Shown here: positions 47,958 through 61,990 of the stretch, piece after piece
How the letters are laid out: every line of letters begins with the position of its first letter
Position numbering within the stretch: position 1 is the stretch's first letter
Source: Phoronis australis
Lineage: Eukaryota > Phoronida > Phoronidae
DNA length: 64,000 nucleotides
Reading direction: 5' to 3'
NCBI GenBank assembly: GCA_002633005.1
Contig: NMRA01000633.1
Location: 144,958 to 208,957 of the forward strand
Translations under genes and position numbers: made by a program
The notes under the pieces: model-generated
The model's database searches: none
What the model saw: the letters and a program-made list of their open reading frames with translations, nothing else
What the model was told of the DNA's origin: nothing

Positions 47958-49352
47958 GTTCATGATACACTTCCACACTGGTTTAAGATTTATATATTTG
48001 TACAATTAAATTTGATTTGTTGACCATTGCAGGACATGTAACCACATTGTGGTAGGTAATTGGTGTGCGAACTGTGACTGCGCAAACGCTTTAAAATGGC
48101 ATAAAACCTGTGCTTTCCATTAAAAATGTTGACGTAGGTCACTTACCAATAAAAAATTAGTTTTCTCTAGTCCCTTACTCTGCTGTACAACTGATCCCTG
48201 GGCAAAAGAAGACCGGACAGTATGTTACTTCATCATAACTGAAACTTCTTTTCAAGCTCTGAATTCACACCCAGTTTGAACAATTTCATAAAGCGTGCCC
48301 ATAGATATCAAAATTATTTGTACTTGAAAACTATTGTTTCTGCATTACAAACTCTCCATTTGGTTTCAACTCCAGGCAACAGCGGTTTCCAAATCAAGGC
48401 TACACCCAGAACTTTATCAAATCAATCTAGCCATTCCGGTGGTCTTTTGTCTGGCATCACAGGCCCATTACCCTACAGGGCTCGATTTGGCTATCTGCAA
48501 GTCACCATGGCAGCCTCTGATTTCGTTTTTCGACCTGGTAAAAATCCCAGGTAACCAAATGTCATCACGCCAAGTCCGAGCATGCAATCAAAATACTACA
48601 AAAAGTATATTGGGCCGAAGACGGAAAAATAGGAAAACATTGGTCATAACCAAGCAATTTTTGCAAGACACTCCTTAACACTGCCTGGGCAAACTTAGGA
48701 TCACCGGATTACAATTGTCAACTGCTGGCTTTGACAAGAATAGACATTTTCAGCTCTTGCCACCAATGTTTGACGACCTCAGTTTCCATTTTGTAACTTA
48801 GGCGCATTTGGCGAGTTGACTTATTGCCAAGCGTCAAGCCCTGACCTACAACAGTACAAAGGGTGAATAAAACTTCCATAAACGGGTACCAGATAATCAA
48901 AATCTAAAGCCTCTACTTTGGCAAATGTTTACTGTAATTCCTATGGTAAAAAAATGACCTCAATCCACTTTTCAACAGGAATTCAACTAAGAAGCAAAAC
49001 AGTTGAAAAATCACCAGTTTTCGACTTTCAAAAAATCACCAGTTTTATTCCATGGTACATCAATATATTTTATCCTGTGTTTTGTTGCCATAAAGTCATT
49101 GCTAATGTCGTAATTGCTCTTCTCCAAAAAGGACTTCAGATCAGTTTATGATAAATAAGCTGCTTGATGACAGGGGTTCTTGAACATACTTATTGATGAA
49201 GTACACTGAGCCTTGAAACAGGAGGATTTTCTAAATAATGAAGTTTTAACAAAATGAGACTATTTGCAATAACTTAGGCATTACATTGGCCGACACAGCT
49301 ATGAGATCAGACTGCACTAATTTTTTATAATAACGTGTAATTTCCTTTCATT

Positions 49353-50578
49353 CAGTGCTCAACATTAACTTGTTAAGTTGAAATTTTTACTTGCCCGAAC
49401 AACATACTCACTTGCCCCTAGTACAATCTCAAATAGCACAGTGCATGTGCACAACTAAGTAATGTGATACCGTAAGGCTGTCTGTGCTGAGCCTCCTCTA
49501 GTGCGGTGCATGCTAAATACTTGAGTTGATATTTATAAGGTGTGTCAAAACACTAGAGAGACAGTGTATATCTGAACCATTGTCTCACACTCACAGGTGC
49601 TGAAATGATCTAGGACACGAACTCTAGACACTTCTATGTATTCATTAGTTGATATGGATTTGCTATCCGTAAAAATCTTGCACAGATGTGGTCATCAGTA
49701 CCTTGTATTAGTTTAAAATCAAATTTTAACATATAATAATGCCACATATACTTTTATTTGCATCAAATAATTGCATTTTTCTGAAAAATAAATAGACCAC
49801 GAAAAATTCACCCTTCAGAGCGACAATCCTGAAGACTGTATTCCTCTTCTTTTGGAGTCGCCAACGGAAGCCGAGAATTCATAAGTTTCCTTTGGATTCC
49901 CCCCCCCCTGAATAAATACCAGGCCTGTAAAACTGCTGTGTAGTGTAGAAAATATTTAGTCAATCATTCACTTTTTAGCTTTTACGCTTATCTGTACAAC
50001 TTAACTCCCTGACAAACGCGGTGCTTCCAGCTGTACCTGGGAAACGCCGGCAAATGAATCACACGTCATCCCTTGTTCACTGTCTCGCAGGCCAGGAAAC
50101 CTAATTTCCCATGACGGAACCCACCCCCCCCGCACCCTTTTCTTTTCATATTGTTGCTTCGATTCTTCCTGAGGTTGTTTTTTAGCAACTAAACCATTTG
50201 GACATTTTGCCAGAGTGCAGACGATCAGTAGTATCACGTGACAACTTATTCAGAAACTGCAAGGCTCGTTCAGAGAATCGAAAGGATTTGACGGGCGTCA
50301 TGTGTGTACGCAACATCACACTCGTTCAATTTTCCTTACAGTGCTCATTCGAAGACGGGAGTTTCTTTGACGGCCACCGGGGTTTTTCGACAGTATTTAG
50401 GTTTGTGTCGGGGTTCGTTACTTTGGAGCAAATGTCGAGCAGACAATCTTAGGATCTGCTTGCCTATGTGGCCAGCTTTTTCACTTGCCCATCGGGCAGG
50501 TACTTTTCAAATCTCACTTGCCCGACGCAAAATCTAGATGTACACGGGCAATCGGGCAACCATTAGTGTTGAGCCCTG
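49353..50578. mobile_element. Possible hAT-like non-autonomous element, about 1.2 kb
   Basis: The left end CAGTGCTCAACATTAA and the right end, reverse complemented, CAGGGCTCAACACTAA are terminal inverted repeats with two differences. CAGRG-type ends are typical of hAT elements. TTGCCCG/CGGGCAA words cluster near both ends (49392-49420 and 50487-50560). An 8-bp target duplication is not evident, so the boundaries may be off, or two partial copies may be involved. No transposase frame is seen. Confidence 0.45.
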
Positions 50579-50953
50579 ACAATGCATTTTTATAAGCAAT
50601 TACAGTGTTTGCCAAGGGATAAATGGTGTTATCAACAGTCACGAATTCGCGATGTAGTCCGCAGGGAAATTCCTGACCAGATTTGAACGTGTGCCCTTTG
50701 GGGGCTCCTGATGACGTAATTAAAGTGGCAACATATGAAACAGAAAACCAAAGGGCAACCGAAATAAGAACAGACTCATGTTTTACCCGGCTGACTGTAA
50801 CTTGACTAGAATCTTGAGTTTTCGTTAGAACGTTACATTTTAAAAGATGCGCCATGAGAGGGGGCGCACTGCTACAATATATGCTACTAGTGCTTCCTTT
50901 TCATAATTTATACTCTAATGTCGCAAAGGCGCAGTCCAGGAACATTTCTCAGA

Positions 50954-51074
50954 GGGCACTGGTCGGATATAGCGGTCCCTGGTTTAGAGATCCAGTTTCA
51001 TCCACTAACAGGCCTGTTATTCAGTGATTGCCTGGTTGTCTAAATCAGGGACCGCTTTATCCGACCAGTGCCCC
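50954..51074. mobile_element. Foldback MITE of about 120 bp, arms of about 34 bp
   Basis: GGGCACTGGTCGGATATAGC then GGTCCCTGGTTTAGA on the left pairs with TCTAAATCAGGGACCGCTTT then ATCCGACCAGTGCCC on the right, with two mismatches. The spacer is about 50 bp. A clean target duplication was not found. Confidence 0.85.
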
Positions 51075-53605
51075 CTCGTCGGCACAGTCCACGACATTAA
51101 ATCAAGTGACTGTGTCCCACAATCCTTACAAAATGTTTTGGATGGAACTATGATTGTTACCCACAATACAACCACGAACCAGGTCTACAAGTAAGCAAAA
51201 TACTGTCTAACTTTGGCAGCATACAGACTTAGGCACAGTGGCCCAATTTTACCGACTATGACAAAGTCCCTTGTCTGCTGAGCACAGTTGAGTTTCATGG
51301 TTTCTAGTACTAGTGGGAGTTTCCTGTAGGACCAGAATAGACCAGGTCGGTCATAAACATTGCTTGTGCTCAGTGGGTTGCAGCCGACTCTTGACAACAA
51401 ACTTGTAACGTCAGACTAGAGAAAGTGTGAGCAAACTTTTGACTAACCGAACCAACAAAATGGTCCTAGTTAGTTGCAGAGTCTAGAATTTTGACATACC
51501 TTCATAATAATGCGATGCTTGATATCTGGTACTGGTCAGCTAATCCGCCTCAAACGTGTATTAATATAACACAACCGGTAGGTCAACAGCGCGAAGCAAT
51601 ATTTGACAACTTGTCGTTGGAACTCCCGCCGTCGCGATTCGACAGTCCAAACTTTACAGCACAATACGACAAAACGATCCCCAATTATAACCTTAATATG
51701 AGCTAAATACGAGGCTACATACAAGTACTAAATGAATAGTTCCTATGTACAAGGAGAACAGTCACCCTCTGAAAGTAGGTTACTGCCCAACTCACAGCTG
51801 GGGCGATCAAGTTCATAAGTTATGCATCAAACACTTTTGATTTATGCCACAATGAAAAGGGGCGGTAAATCGCCCAAAACATGATTACTCCGCGCACCTG
51901 CTACATTGTGTCATTTAAACGTATAAAATCGACACCTTTCTCAAGCCATTTTTTTATACAGGAAAACCGGTGATTAATTACTAGAACAAAAAGTTAGATT
52001 TCAATCAAAAATACGCAGTACCAACCAAGTTTGTTAAAAAGCAAATGCGGATGAACACAAATACTGTGCGGGTTGTGATCAATCGATGGCCAACCACTCG
52101 CGGTACATTCTTTGAAGTCAATGCGAAAGTCGTCTGCTTGGTGTGTGACGTCGGTTCGGATGTTTGGGATATGGTTTATACGGCTGGGTATCCCTAACTA
52201 GTAGAGGACACGGTCTACGAATCCTGATACGCATGTTTATGCGCAGCCTTCCAAAGAAACCTGTAACGAAATGAATGGTATTTGGAAATTTATTCCTACA
52301 GACCATCGAAATAATGGCCCATTAGAAAAATGAGACGCAATCGAAATAACGGCACAGAAAAATGTGACTCAAGACCAGCAAAATGCTTACAGAAGAGAGA
52401 TAATGTTAATCGTGCCAGGGTCAAGGGTGTAAGCATATATAAACCATAATTTGTGAAGTACACACGGACAGTTAAGTGTTCAAATGTCAAATTTGTCGAT
52501 ATTTTAGCCCAAAGAAGTCTAAAAACAGTATTTCTTTTGATGGTCTCATTGAATAAATAAAACCGCGGCTTATCATAATGAAGCATCGACTTATCGTCCA
52601 ACACCAGCCGTGTGCATCAAACTGTGTGACGTGACGATGCTTTTCCATTTCGAATTCCAGTTTCCTCAAAATACCAACATTCGTAAACGAATATTTCTGT
52701 AATTTTTGGAAACATAAGTTTGAATGGACGGTCGAGAAATGATTTTCTGAGATAAGAACTTTCAGATGCAGTCAAAATGCCCTGCTGGCTGGCGGAGCCA
52801 ATTCCAATCGACAAATGGTAGAGTGTTTTAAAGCTACACAAATTTGGCCCTGTTTAACAAGCTAAATAAGGAAACTTAAATTAGACCTTCGACTCTCATA
52901 AGATCGGTATCGTCAGGATTCAGTTCTGTTATCAACTCAAGTCGCCGTGGACAAAAGCGCTGCGCCATTTTCGAATCCGCAATGGGGTAAGGGGATGGCC
53001 GGCCAATCTCAATAAACTCTGAAGTGTTTCTAAAATCGCTGTTAAATTTAATACTCTGGTTCGAACAACCGAACAGTGTCCGGCTGTATGAAACAGTTCC
53101 AAACACATGGGCGGCGCACCATACGAGGCAGGGAGGGGCGGCTATAGCCCCGGCTTATTTCAGTGCTACGCCGCCATGGAACAGCGAGTCAGCTAAGTTT
53201 CCTAACTCTACTGCGCACTGGCGTATCCACGGTGGCGCCCAATGGGGCTATGGCCCCACCTACCCAGTTCAACGAAGTTTTTCAACGTGTGTAAGATTGG
53301 GGAACTTGAATATTCTTCAACAAACAAGAAAGTACTTAGAGTGAGCACGTGAGCGCCCGACTGTCAGCGGATAAAGCTGCGGATTTTGCGGGCCTTAAAA
53401 ACAAATAAAGTAAAATCTTCACGTCAGTCTCCATTGGCTTCTTAATCTGTTTCCATACCGTTTGGGAAGAAATTTCGCTGACGCAGGCGTATCGAACGAT
53501 AATCACGCGGCAATATTTCGAGGATAAAAAATATATAACAAACTTAGAAATAATTATAAATGTCTGTATTAAGGAGTGTAATTATCTCAGTAACAAAAAT
53601 ACAAA
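51075..53605. other. No gene recognised; GC-richer repeat debris near 53110-53270
   Basis: Most is unremarkable. Around 53115-53165 and 53215-53265 GC-rich words (GGGGCGGCTATAGCCCC, GGGGCTATGGCCCC) recur. They look like paired ends of an unrecognised repeat and generate the plus-strand frame at 53024-53344. Confidence 0.4.
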
Positions 53606-53915
53606 ATGGGAAATAGTTTAAATAAGGGAATATATCATGAGGAACTCAAGGATGAAAAAAGAAGAAATCAAAAAATGCTGAGGAAGAAAAGCTGAGAGAA
53701 CTTACAACAGAACTGTGTGAACTAGAACTGGTAAAGGAATTGTTCAGAATTTTGAAAGGGCAAAAACTCATGCGCGCACCCAGGCGGGCTCGGGGGACTC
53801 GAACGAAGCAGATCTGCAATTACTACAAAATCAGAGAGTTCGTGCGCAAATTATAAGAAGTAAGGCCCAGTTAACTGAGGACAGGGAAAGTAGCTCAATT
53901 TTGTTGCTTCATTAG
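53606..53915 (+). pseudogene. LINE-like (non-LTR retrotransposon) coding relic
   Basis: Three overlapping plus-strand frames look like broken pieces of one protein. The first is a short frame from ATG 53606, rich in Lys, Glu and Arg. The second has EEEKLRELTTELCELELVKE, an amphipathic coiled-coil pattern. The third, shifted frame runs FERAKTHARTQ..., LQLLQNQRVRAQIIRSK and QLTEDRE to a TAG at 53913. The order resembles the linker between endonuclease and reverse transcriptase in many LINEs: a coiled region, A-[KR]-x-x-[AS]-R, E-K-Q-R-like, then I-R-S. No catalytic motif is present. The assignment rests on pattern memory only. Confidence 0.35.
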
Positions 53916-54967
53916 AGAAGAGAATTTAAAGAAATAAAAAATGGGCACATGATAAAAAGTCGCGCTCAAATTAAATCCGAAATAACGAAGGAAATCCCAA
54001 AGTGATGTTGAGCAACTGGATGTCTTTTTTAGCGGAGGGTGAATGTTTTGGAGTTTTAAAAATTTGTAAAAATAATAACGTCTCTGGAAAATAACGAGTT
54101 CATAAATGTTTTTGGCATGAAGTAAAAAATCCTTTGCATGAATTATTTGAATAGTTTTAGTTGAGGAATTACTTGCGTGAGAGAGAGAAGGAGCCATAAC
54201 GCTGAAGATGATGTTGAGTAACAGTGTCTAGATAATTGGCGACCATTATCATTACAAGACATTGGTTATGGACTACTACAAAAGTTCTTACAGCCCGTCT
54301 AAATAACATCATGTGAATCAGGTTATTGTTAATAAATAAGTATGATTGCTCATGGTCAGGGGCATATTCTTTCAATTTTACACTGGTTTTTAGACGACGG
54401 GTACCGATAATTTTTACTGGACCAAAACAGTTTTGTCAGTAATGGTTTCATTGCATATTATTTTCCTTCAGAATGGGACGCGAAAGCGGGTGATTTCTTG
54501 TCAGGTTCATTGCTTTGCCTGGTGTTGAAGTTATGGCTCATTACATTCGGAAATAACGATTTAATATAAGGCATACATGTTGAAAACTTGCAGTGAAAAT
54601 TCTCCAGTATGTAAGATAAGAATTCTGGCATAAATTGTCTAAACTTTTTTAACATTTTGGGTTATTGTCTGACCTATACTACTGCTAAATGTCAAAAATG
54701 TGGAGGGTTATATCTTTTTTTCACTTATTCATTATCATTGATAAACAAGTACAAAAACAAACAAACAAGTACATCCATTCTTTCACGCATAGACGTGGAG
54801 TTAACGTGAACAATAAAATTTTCCCATTTCCCAAAGAAGCTATCATGTACAATATTTTTATGTAAAATTAATTTTTCAGCATTGTAGTACTCAAAAGTAT
54901 ATGTAACAAACTTGTGAATATTAGGTATATTAGCTTGTATCTAGGTGTACAGAAAGAGTGTCCTTAC

Positions 54968-55079
54968 CGATTTCACCGCTTCAAGTGAATTGCCAAACCC
55001 GCCAAGAGCTTGAGTATATTTTTCAGTAATGATAAACCAGAAAATGGTATTTCTTAAATTTTCCGAATTCTCCCAATGT
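54968..55079 (-). CDS. Candidate exon, gene unknown
   Basis: On the minus strand this 112-nt stretch lies between the acceptor GTGGCTTTTACCCGCAG and the donor GTAAGG. One frame is open throughout: one base, then 37 codons including HWENSENLRNTIFWFIITEK and YTQALGGFGNSLEAVKS, ending in phase 0. A second frame over the first half reads TLGEFGKFKKYHFL before a stop. No partner exon was found and no family is certain, so it may be chance. Confidence 0.28.
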
Positions 55080-55606
55080 CTGCGGGTAAAAGCCACAGTT
55101 TTTCTTTGCTTGACAGAATTAGTGTAGTGGAAACATATGCACTTCCTAAGAGTCTATGTAGTGAGTAATTTTGGGATGGATAGCGCAAATAAAACGAAGT
55201 TAAACACTATAAAAAATATTGTGTTTGGAAAGATAAACCCATCAGAATTAAAAAAAATAAATAAAATGTGACTGTAAATCTTCATTAACATGATTTTTTC
55301 AGTTCCTGATGTAACTAATATGTTCAAGTCACCAGTAAGGGGGGTTAACCGGTGCAGTTTTCGAAACATATAGTGGGACTCTAATCAAGGTTTAATAAGT
55401 TGTTGTCTCGTGCAAATCTTGGCACCTTTTACCATTACATCTCCATTACTTAGATAGTGACAAAACAATTGGAAATCAGATAGAGTGGAAAAAATTTCAT
55501 AGACAGAAGGCTGTGCCCGAAAGTTTGGATTTTGAAACAAATTTCTGACGTGAGAGATATTGAAGGAACGATATAAGCTTTCACACTGGATTAATCATGC
55601 TGGATT

Positions 55607-55682
55607 AAAACCTGCAAGAAAGGTGAAGCCTGAGTATTCCAGGTAAAACGTGCAAGACAGGTGAAGCTTGAGTATTCCAGGT
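55607..55682. repeat. 38-bp tandem duplication
   Basis: Two adjacent copies begin AAAAC.TGCAAGA.AGGTGA and end GAGTATTCCAGGT. They differ at three positions. Confidence 0.9.
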
Positions 55683-56160
55683 AAAACTGCCTACTTTTTC
55701 CAGTTAAATAAACTACTCTGTTTTCAAAGCACATTTTGCTTTCCAAAATTGTCTGGCTTTCAGATATAGAATTCAGTTTGATTGATATTCACCACCGACA
55801 ACAAAGTCAAATTTACTTGCTTCCAGACAAATTCTTGTTGCTTGGGAACTTTCTATTCATTGAAAGGCTTATACAGAAAGTGGTCTGAAAAGCATGCGCA
55901 TCATGAGGAGCACCACGTTTGTGGAATGTGACTTCATCATACTTCTATGGTACGGGATTCAGAAGCTCCTACTCTTCTTAAGTGCACAACACTATTTAAT
56001 CTTCAATAAACTCTAGTTATAGAGAAGTTTTAACATTACACAGGTAGTTCTTATAAGTGTTATGATGCAAAGAAAGATACAACCCATCAAACTGTTTATG
56101 AAGAAACCACTATTACTTTTCGGCAACATTGGTACCATGATTTTAGAAATTAGATGATTT

Positions 56161-56229
56161 GTGTGCCTGTGTGTGCCTGTGTGTGCCTGTGTGTGTGTGT
56201 GTGTGCGTATGTGCGCGCGCGCGCGTGCA
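56161..56229. repeat. GT/GC alternating tract with Z-DNA potential
   Basis: Three GTGTGCCT units lead into (GT)9, then GCGTATGT and (GC)7. Alternating purine-pyrimidine of this length is prone to Z-DNA and to slippage. Confidence 0.95.
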
Positions 56230-59200
56230 TGATGTTTTGTCTTACGTGCACGTTATCCTTGATGTGTTTCCTTTATTTGAAGAAATAAAGTGTTATAAAA
56301 CAGCAAAATGATTTCTAGGCTCAAAAATAGATGTATTATACATTACCGTGGAGAGAGGGAACCACCCGTCCGGGACAGTCCCTTCGCGTTCCCAAACTGG
56401 TCCCACCTATTGTAAAACTTCTGGCTCAGTACTGCTGATTCTCGTTTTCTATGCTGTTTGATTGTCATTACTTAGTCAAAATTTTGCTTTGATACAAATC
56501 GAGAGTGAAGTGTACGCTGAATTTTCAATATTATTGAAAATAAGTAGGAATCACGGTGGCATTTTTTGTTTGGTCAGCTAGGCTCTTAACATTCACCTGT
56601 GCCGTGTACCCACGACTCACGCGCAGCAATCTTAGGTGAACGCTTTCCTGTGTGGTAAGTGATTGACCCTGGGGCCGTAGAGTACTCGACGTACGTAACC
56701 AATGAGCTGTCTCAGTCTCATTGTACGCAACCCTGTAGTCCGACTGTGTAGTGGAAGGGATGTCATGTGTGCCCTGCGACAGTTTGTGACACGTCTGGTC
56801 ACCTGTAACTGAAGCCTGCTTCATTCAGCCAAGTACTACGGTCTCTCACTAGTTGCTACAAGGGAGACTGAGTCACTGAGCCGGGTCGGCGCATTGACGG
56901 ATCAGCGATTTCCCTGACGGTGATTGATCGTTCCTCAAGGAATTATTTCAGGACATAAGTAACGTAATGTGGTGTAAATTGTGCTAGTGGCTGATGTTCC
57001 CTGCCACAAAATAACGACAGTAGCAACCTTAGTCATTTATTGAGGAGGTTAAACCCGATGACCCCTACTCTCACCGACGAATTTCAGTAAAAAAATACAA
57101 TTTTGAAAATTTCAAAAATTCAGTTATGAAAACGACGTTCTTCGAAAATGATACCAACCATTTATTTTATTATTTAAATAGGTGCAAACAAAATGATCAC
57201 CGAAAATGAATTACACCGAACTTTACATTTACAGGCATTAGTGATAGTAAAACGCGCAGGGTTTTAATTTACAAAATGGTAGTAATAATTTTAGGAATGT
57301 TCTGTTAAATTGTGCTAAACTGGTCCTTGAACACAAGTGAGATGCCAATTCTTCAACTGTGACCAGCTGTTAACACAGCAAAAATAAACCTGGAAATAAA
57401 TTTGCCACAGAGCGAAATTCGAGATTTCAAAGCCCCAACTCAGAATGAAATGCACTTTTATTAACATTTTGAACAAAGGCCACGTTTTTGAAATATTGTC
57501 CGCATTAGTGACTTTTATTTTAACGAATGATTTTTCTTAAAACCATTTTTCTTCATCGTAAGAAAAAAAATCCTACCCCACAACTCCGGCATGTTCTAAT
57601 TATAATATCAATTTGAGTCTAAGGAACAAAAAGGAACGTAAACTTGTTGAGTTGTTAATTTAAAAGTATGCCGTTATTATGATTAAACGTCACCCATCGA
57701 AGGTTAATATGAACTCGATGTGAGAAAAAATTAACAGTTAGTACTAAATGTTGAAAATCTGTTTACATGATCTTAGAACTGAAATTATGAGTATCAAATG
57801 GGGAAAAAACAGGTAAAGGGATTACGAAAGTCTGTGGACGAACATGTCATGAGTCACGCTAACATCACTTGTACTTCCTGTGCTTAGCCCATAGTTACAA
57901 TGAGCTTCTCAACCAAATTATTCGAAAAGTTATAAGAAAAATGAAACCTAAAATTAATAATTGGAGATCCGTTCTGCCAGTGACTACTATAGAAAATTTT
58001 TATAATAGTACTGTATTTTGCGTTAAATTCAGTGAGTGCAAGCATAATTACATATGTCAGTGTTTTTCTGTCACTGATAATTGTGAGACTAAAGTAGGTG
58101 AAATCACGCTTTTGTTGTACCATTTGTATCGTAACATTTTTAGTCACAACAATTTCTTATTCCTTGTGATGAATGCGCGAAAGTACAGTTACTGTAACTC
58201 ACACAGTGAAGGTAATCACGGTAAACCATAATACGAAACCCATTTTCATGGGCGCACCCAGGGGGCGAATTGTGCAAAAAGGTCCGCCTCAGCGAAACAA
58301 AAAGTCCGAGTAAACGACAATTCGTGGGCCTGAACGTAGTGGCCCCGTTTTTTTTTAGTCCTCGTTGATTTCTTTCACTAAAAAGTCCGCACACCGAAAA
58401 ATTCGAGCACCCCTATACTTTAGGCTGAGTGCGCGCATGATTTTGTTCGATTGTCATTTTTAGCCAGCTCAACAGGGCAAATTGCCTTTTGTCTTAGACT
58501 AGTGGTAAACAGCTTTGCCAACAGTGCATTAGAACGCTACCGCGGGCAATATTGCAGGTTTGATTCCGCGCTAAAGCTGATCTCAGAAACACACGGTTTT
58601 AAACGGATACATTTGCCGATTTAGAAACGGAAGATTTGAGGTGGCACTCAATGCTTTTTGATGGTTTTAGTCTTTGAAAATCAGGTCTGGGCAGCTCCAA
58701 CTTTCTATTCCACAGGGTGTAAAAACAAAAACAACAGCTGGGCCAATGAATTCAAAAGCCCTTCACAAAGTCCACTTCAACCGATTCATAAGTCATTATC
58801 TTCTTTCAAACCTAAGTAAAGCCGTGTACTCAAAAAACACCAATATTGGCCTAATTTGTTGATTTCTCCCAAAGCCACCATTTGCATGTAACTACTGCGA
58901 GCTGGGAGACAGCGTTATATTCTGTCAAAATTTTTAACACTCAAATGAATTAGGTGATTACTGGGTGTCTACCAGCCCGATTTTTCACAAATCTGAAGTG
59001 TGGGACTGGCACTTTAATTTCCCTGATGAATTTCAAATTCCCACCCGCGATTGAGCCGACAAAAAAGTGGGCCATTACGTTACCCTTGCCATCAAAACAC
59101 TAAAAAAGCAGGAAAATGCCATTCGTCGCCTTTACATGCCACAAGAAATCCATCGTGCAAAGCCAATCCAACAGGTGCCAATTTTTTATGAAACTGTGTT

Positions 59201-59639
59201 CATTTGCGGCTCATAAAAGCAGTTGGGAGTGCCATCTAAATGCTACCATTCATTTACAAAAAAATTCACGTTTCCAATGCTGGCAGACGAACAGCTCGCG
59301 GTCACGTACCAGAAAGTAGATGTGTAAACAATGTTAAACATAGTTCAGCTACTGACCAAACAGAAATCGATATTTTAGAGTCGAAAATCAGTGGCGTAAA
59401 ATGGAAACAACGAGTCTCAATCTGTCATGTGGTATAAAACGAATATAATTTTAAAAAACATGTCAACATGCCTTTGAAAAACAACCTAGTCACGACAAGC
59501 AATGCGATAGTTAATCTTGCGCCCAGTGGGTAATATGCTTTACTGTAAATATTTATTCATCTAACACCATTTATTTGCCGATATATATCATTTGTTGCGC
59601 ATTAGTATTGATAATAGAAAGGACAACCTTTTCAAGTTT
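56230..59639. other. No gene recognised; a weak tRNA-like relic near 58495-58571
   Basis: Most of this is AT-rich and featureless. Near 58240-58420 there is repeat-like GC-rich sequence (GGGCGCACCCAGGGGGCG). At 58554 GGTTTGATTCC matches a tRNA B box with one change, and CTAGTGGTAAAC at 58499 resembles an A box. The arms between do not fold convincingly, so at best it is an old tRNA-derived SINE head. Confidence 0.35.
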
Positions 59640-59646
59640 CATACTT

Positions 59647-59652
59647 TTTATT
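59647..59652 (-). terminator. Poly(A) signal of the alpha-tubulin gene
   Basis: AATAAA on the minus strand, 60 bases past the tubulin stop codon. It implies a short 3' UTR of roughly 80-90 nt. It is the only perfect hexamer close to the stop. Confidence 0.8.
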
Positions 59653-59711
59653 TTTCATCGATCACATGACAAGAAGGTTCAGGGTAAGAGCAGAGTTGTG
59701 GATATTGCAGC

Positions 59712-61752
<2,041 letters not shown>

Positions 61753-61884
61753 TTTCGGTAGTTTGGTTCTTTTGTGAAGAGTTAAAAAGCAGAATTTGGC
61801 TTAATAAGCTTAAGTAGAATCTCACTCGTGACTGTGACGGTCGGAGTAAGGAATTCGTATGAGTAACGGACGGCGCAAACACTC

Positions 61885-61891
61885 TTTTATA
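61885..61891 (-). promoter_or_regulatory. TATA box of the alpha-tubulin gene
   Basis: TATAAAA on the minus strand (context CACTATAAAAGAGTG), 133 bases upstream of the ATG. Start of transcription is expected near 61855-61862, which gives a 5' UTR of about 105 nt before intron 1. Confidence 0.75.
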
Positions 61892-61934
61892 GTGACCGTC
61901 GTTAGGGGCATTGAGTGTTGGATACAAAGTATTC

Positions 61935-61939
61935 ATTGG
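61935..61939 (-). promoter_or_regulatory. CCAAT box, proximal
   Basis: CCAAT on the minus strand (GGAACCAATGAAT), about 45 bases upstream of the TATA box, the usual place for NF-Y binding. Confidence 0.5.
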
Positions 61940-61985
61940 TTCCTAGGATATAGGTCACCTGATAAACAAGGGTAAACACAAGATG

Positions 61986-61990
61986 ATTGG
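61986..61990 (-). promoter_or_regulatory. CCAAT box, distal
   Basis: A second CCAAT on the minus strand (CGGCCAATCATC), about 50 bases beyond the first. Paired CCAAT boxes at this spacing are common in strongly expressed TATA promoters. The GGCCAATCA context is a better NF-Y match than the proximal site. Confidence 0.5.

Noticed and set aside
48276-48554. Exon-like plus-strand stretch ending near GTAAAAATCC at 48540
   Set aside because: The acceptor is plausible but the donor is poor and the peptide has no recognisable pattern; a CCTGG.ATTTTT.CCAGGT palindromic word also occurs near 44133, so the edge is probably repeat-derived.
58495-58571. A-box and B-box-like words suggesting a tRNA gene
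   Set aside because: The B box has one mismatch and no cloverleaf can be drawn; at most a decayed SINE head.
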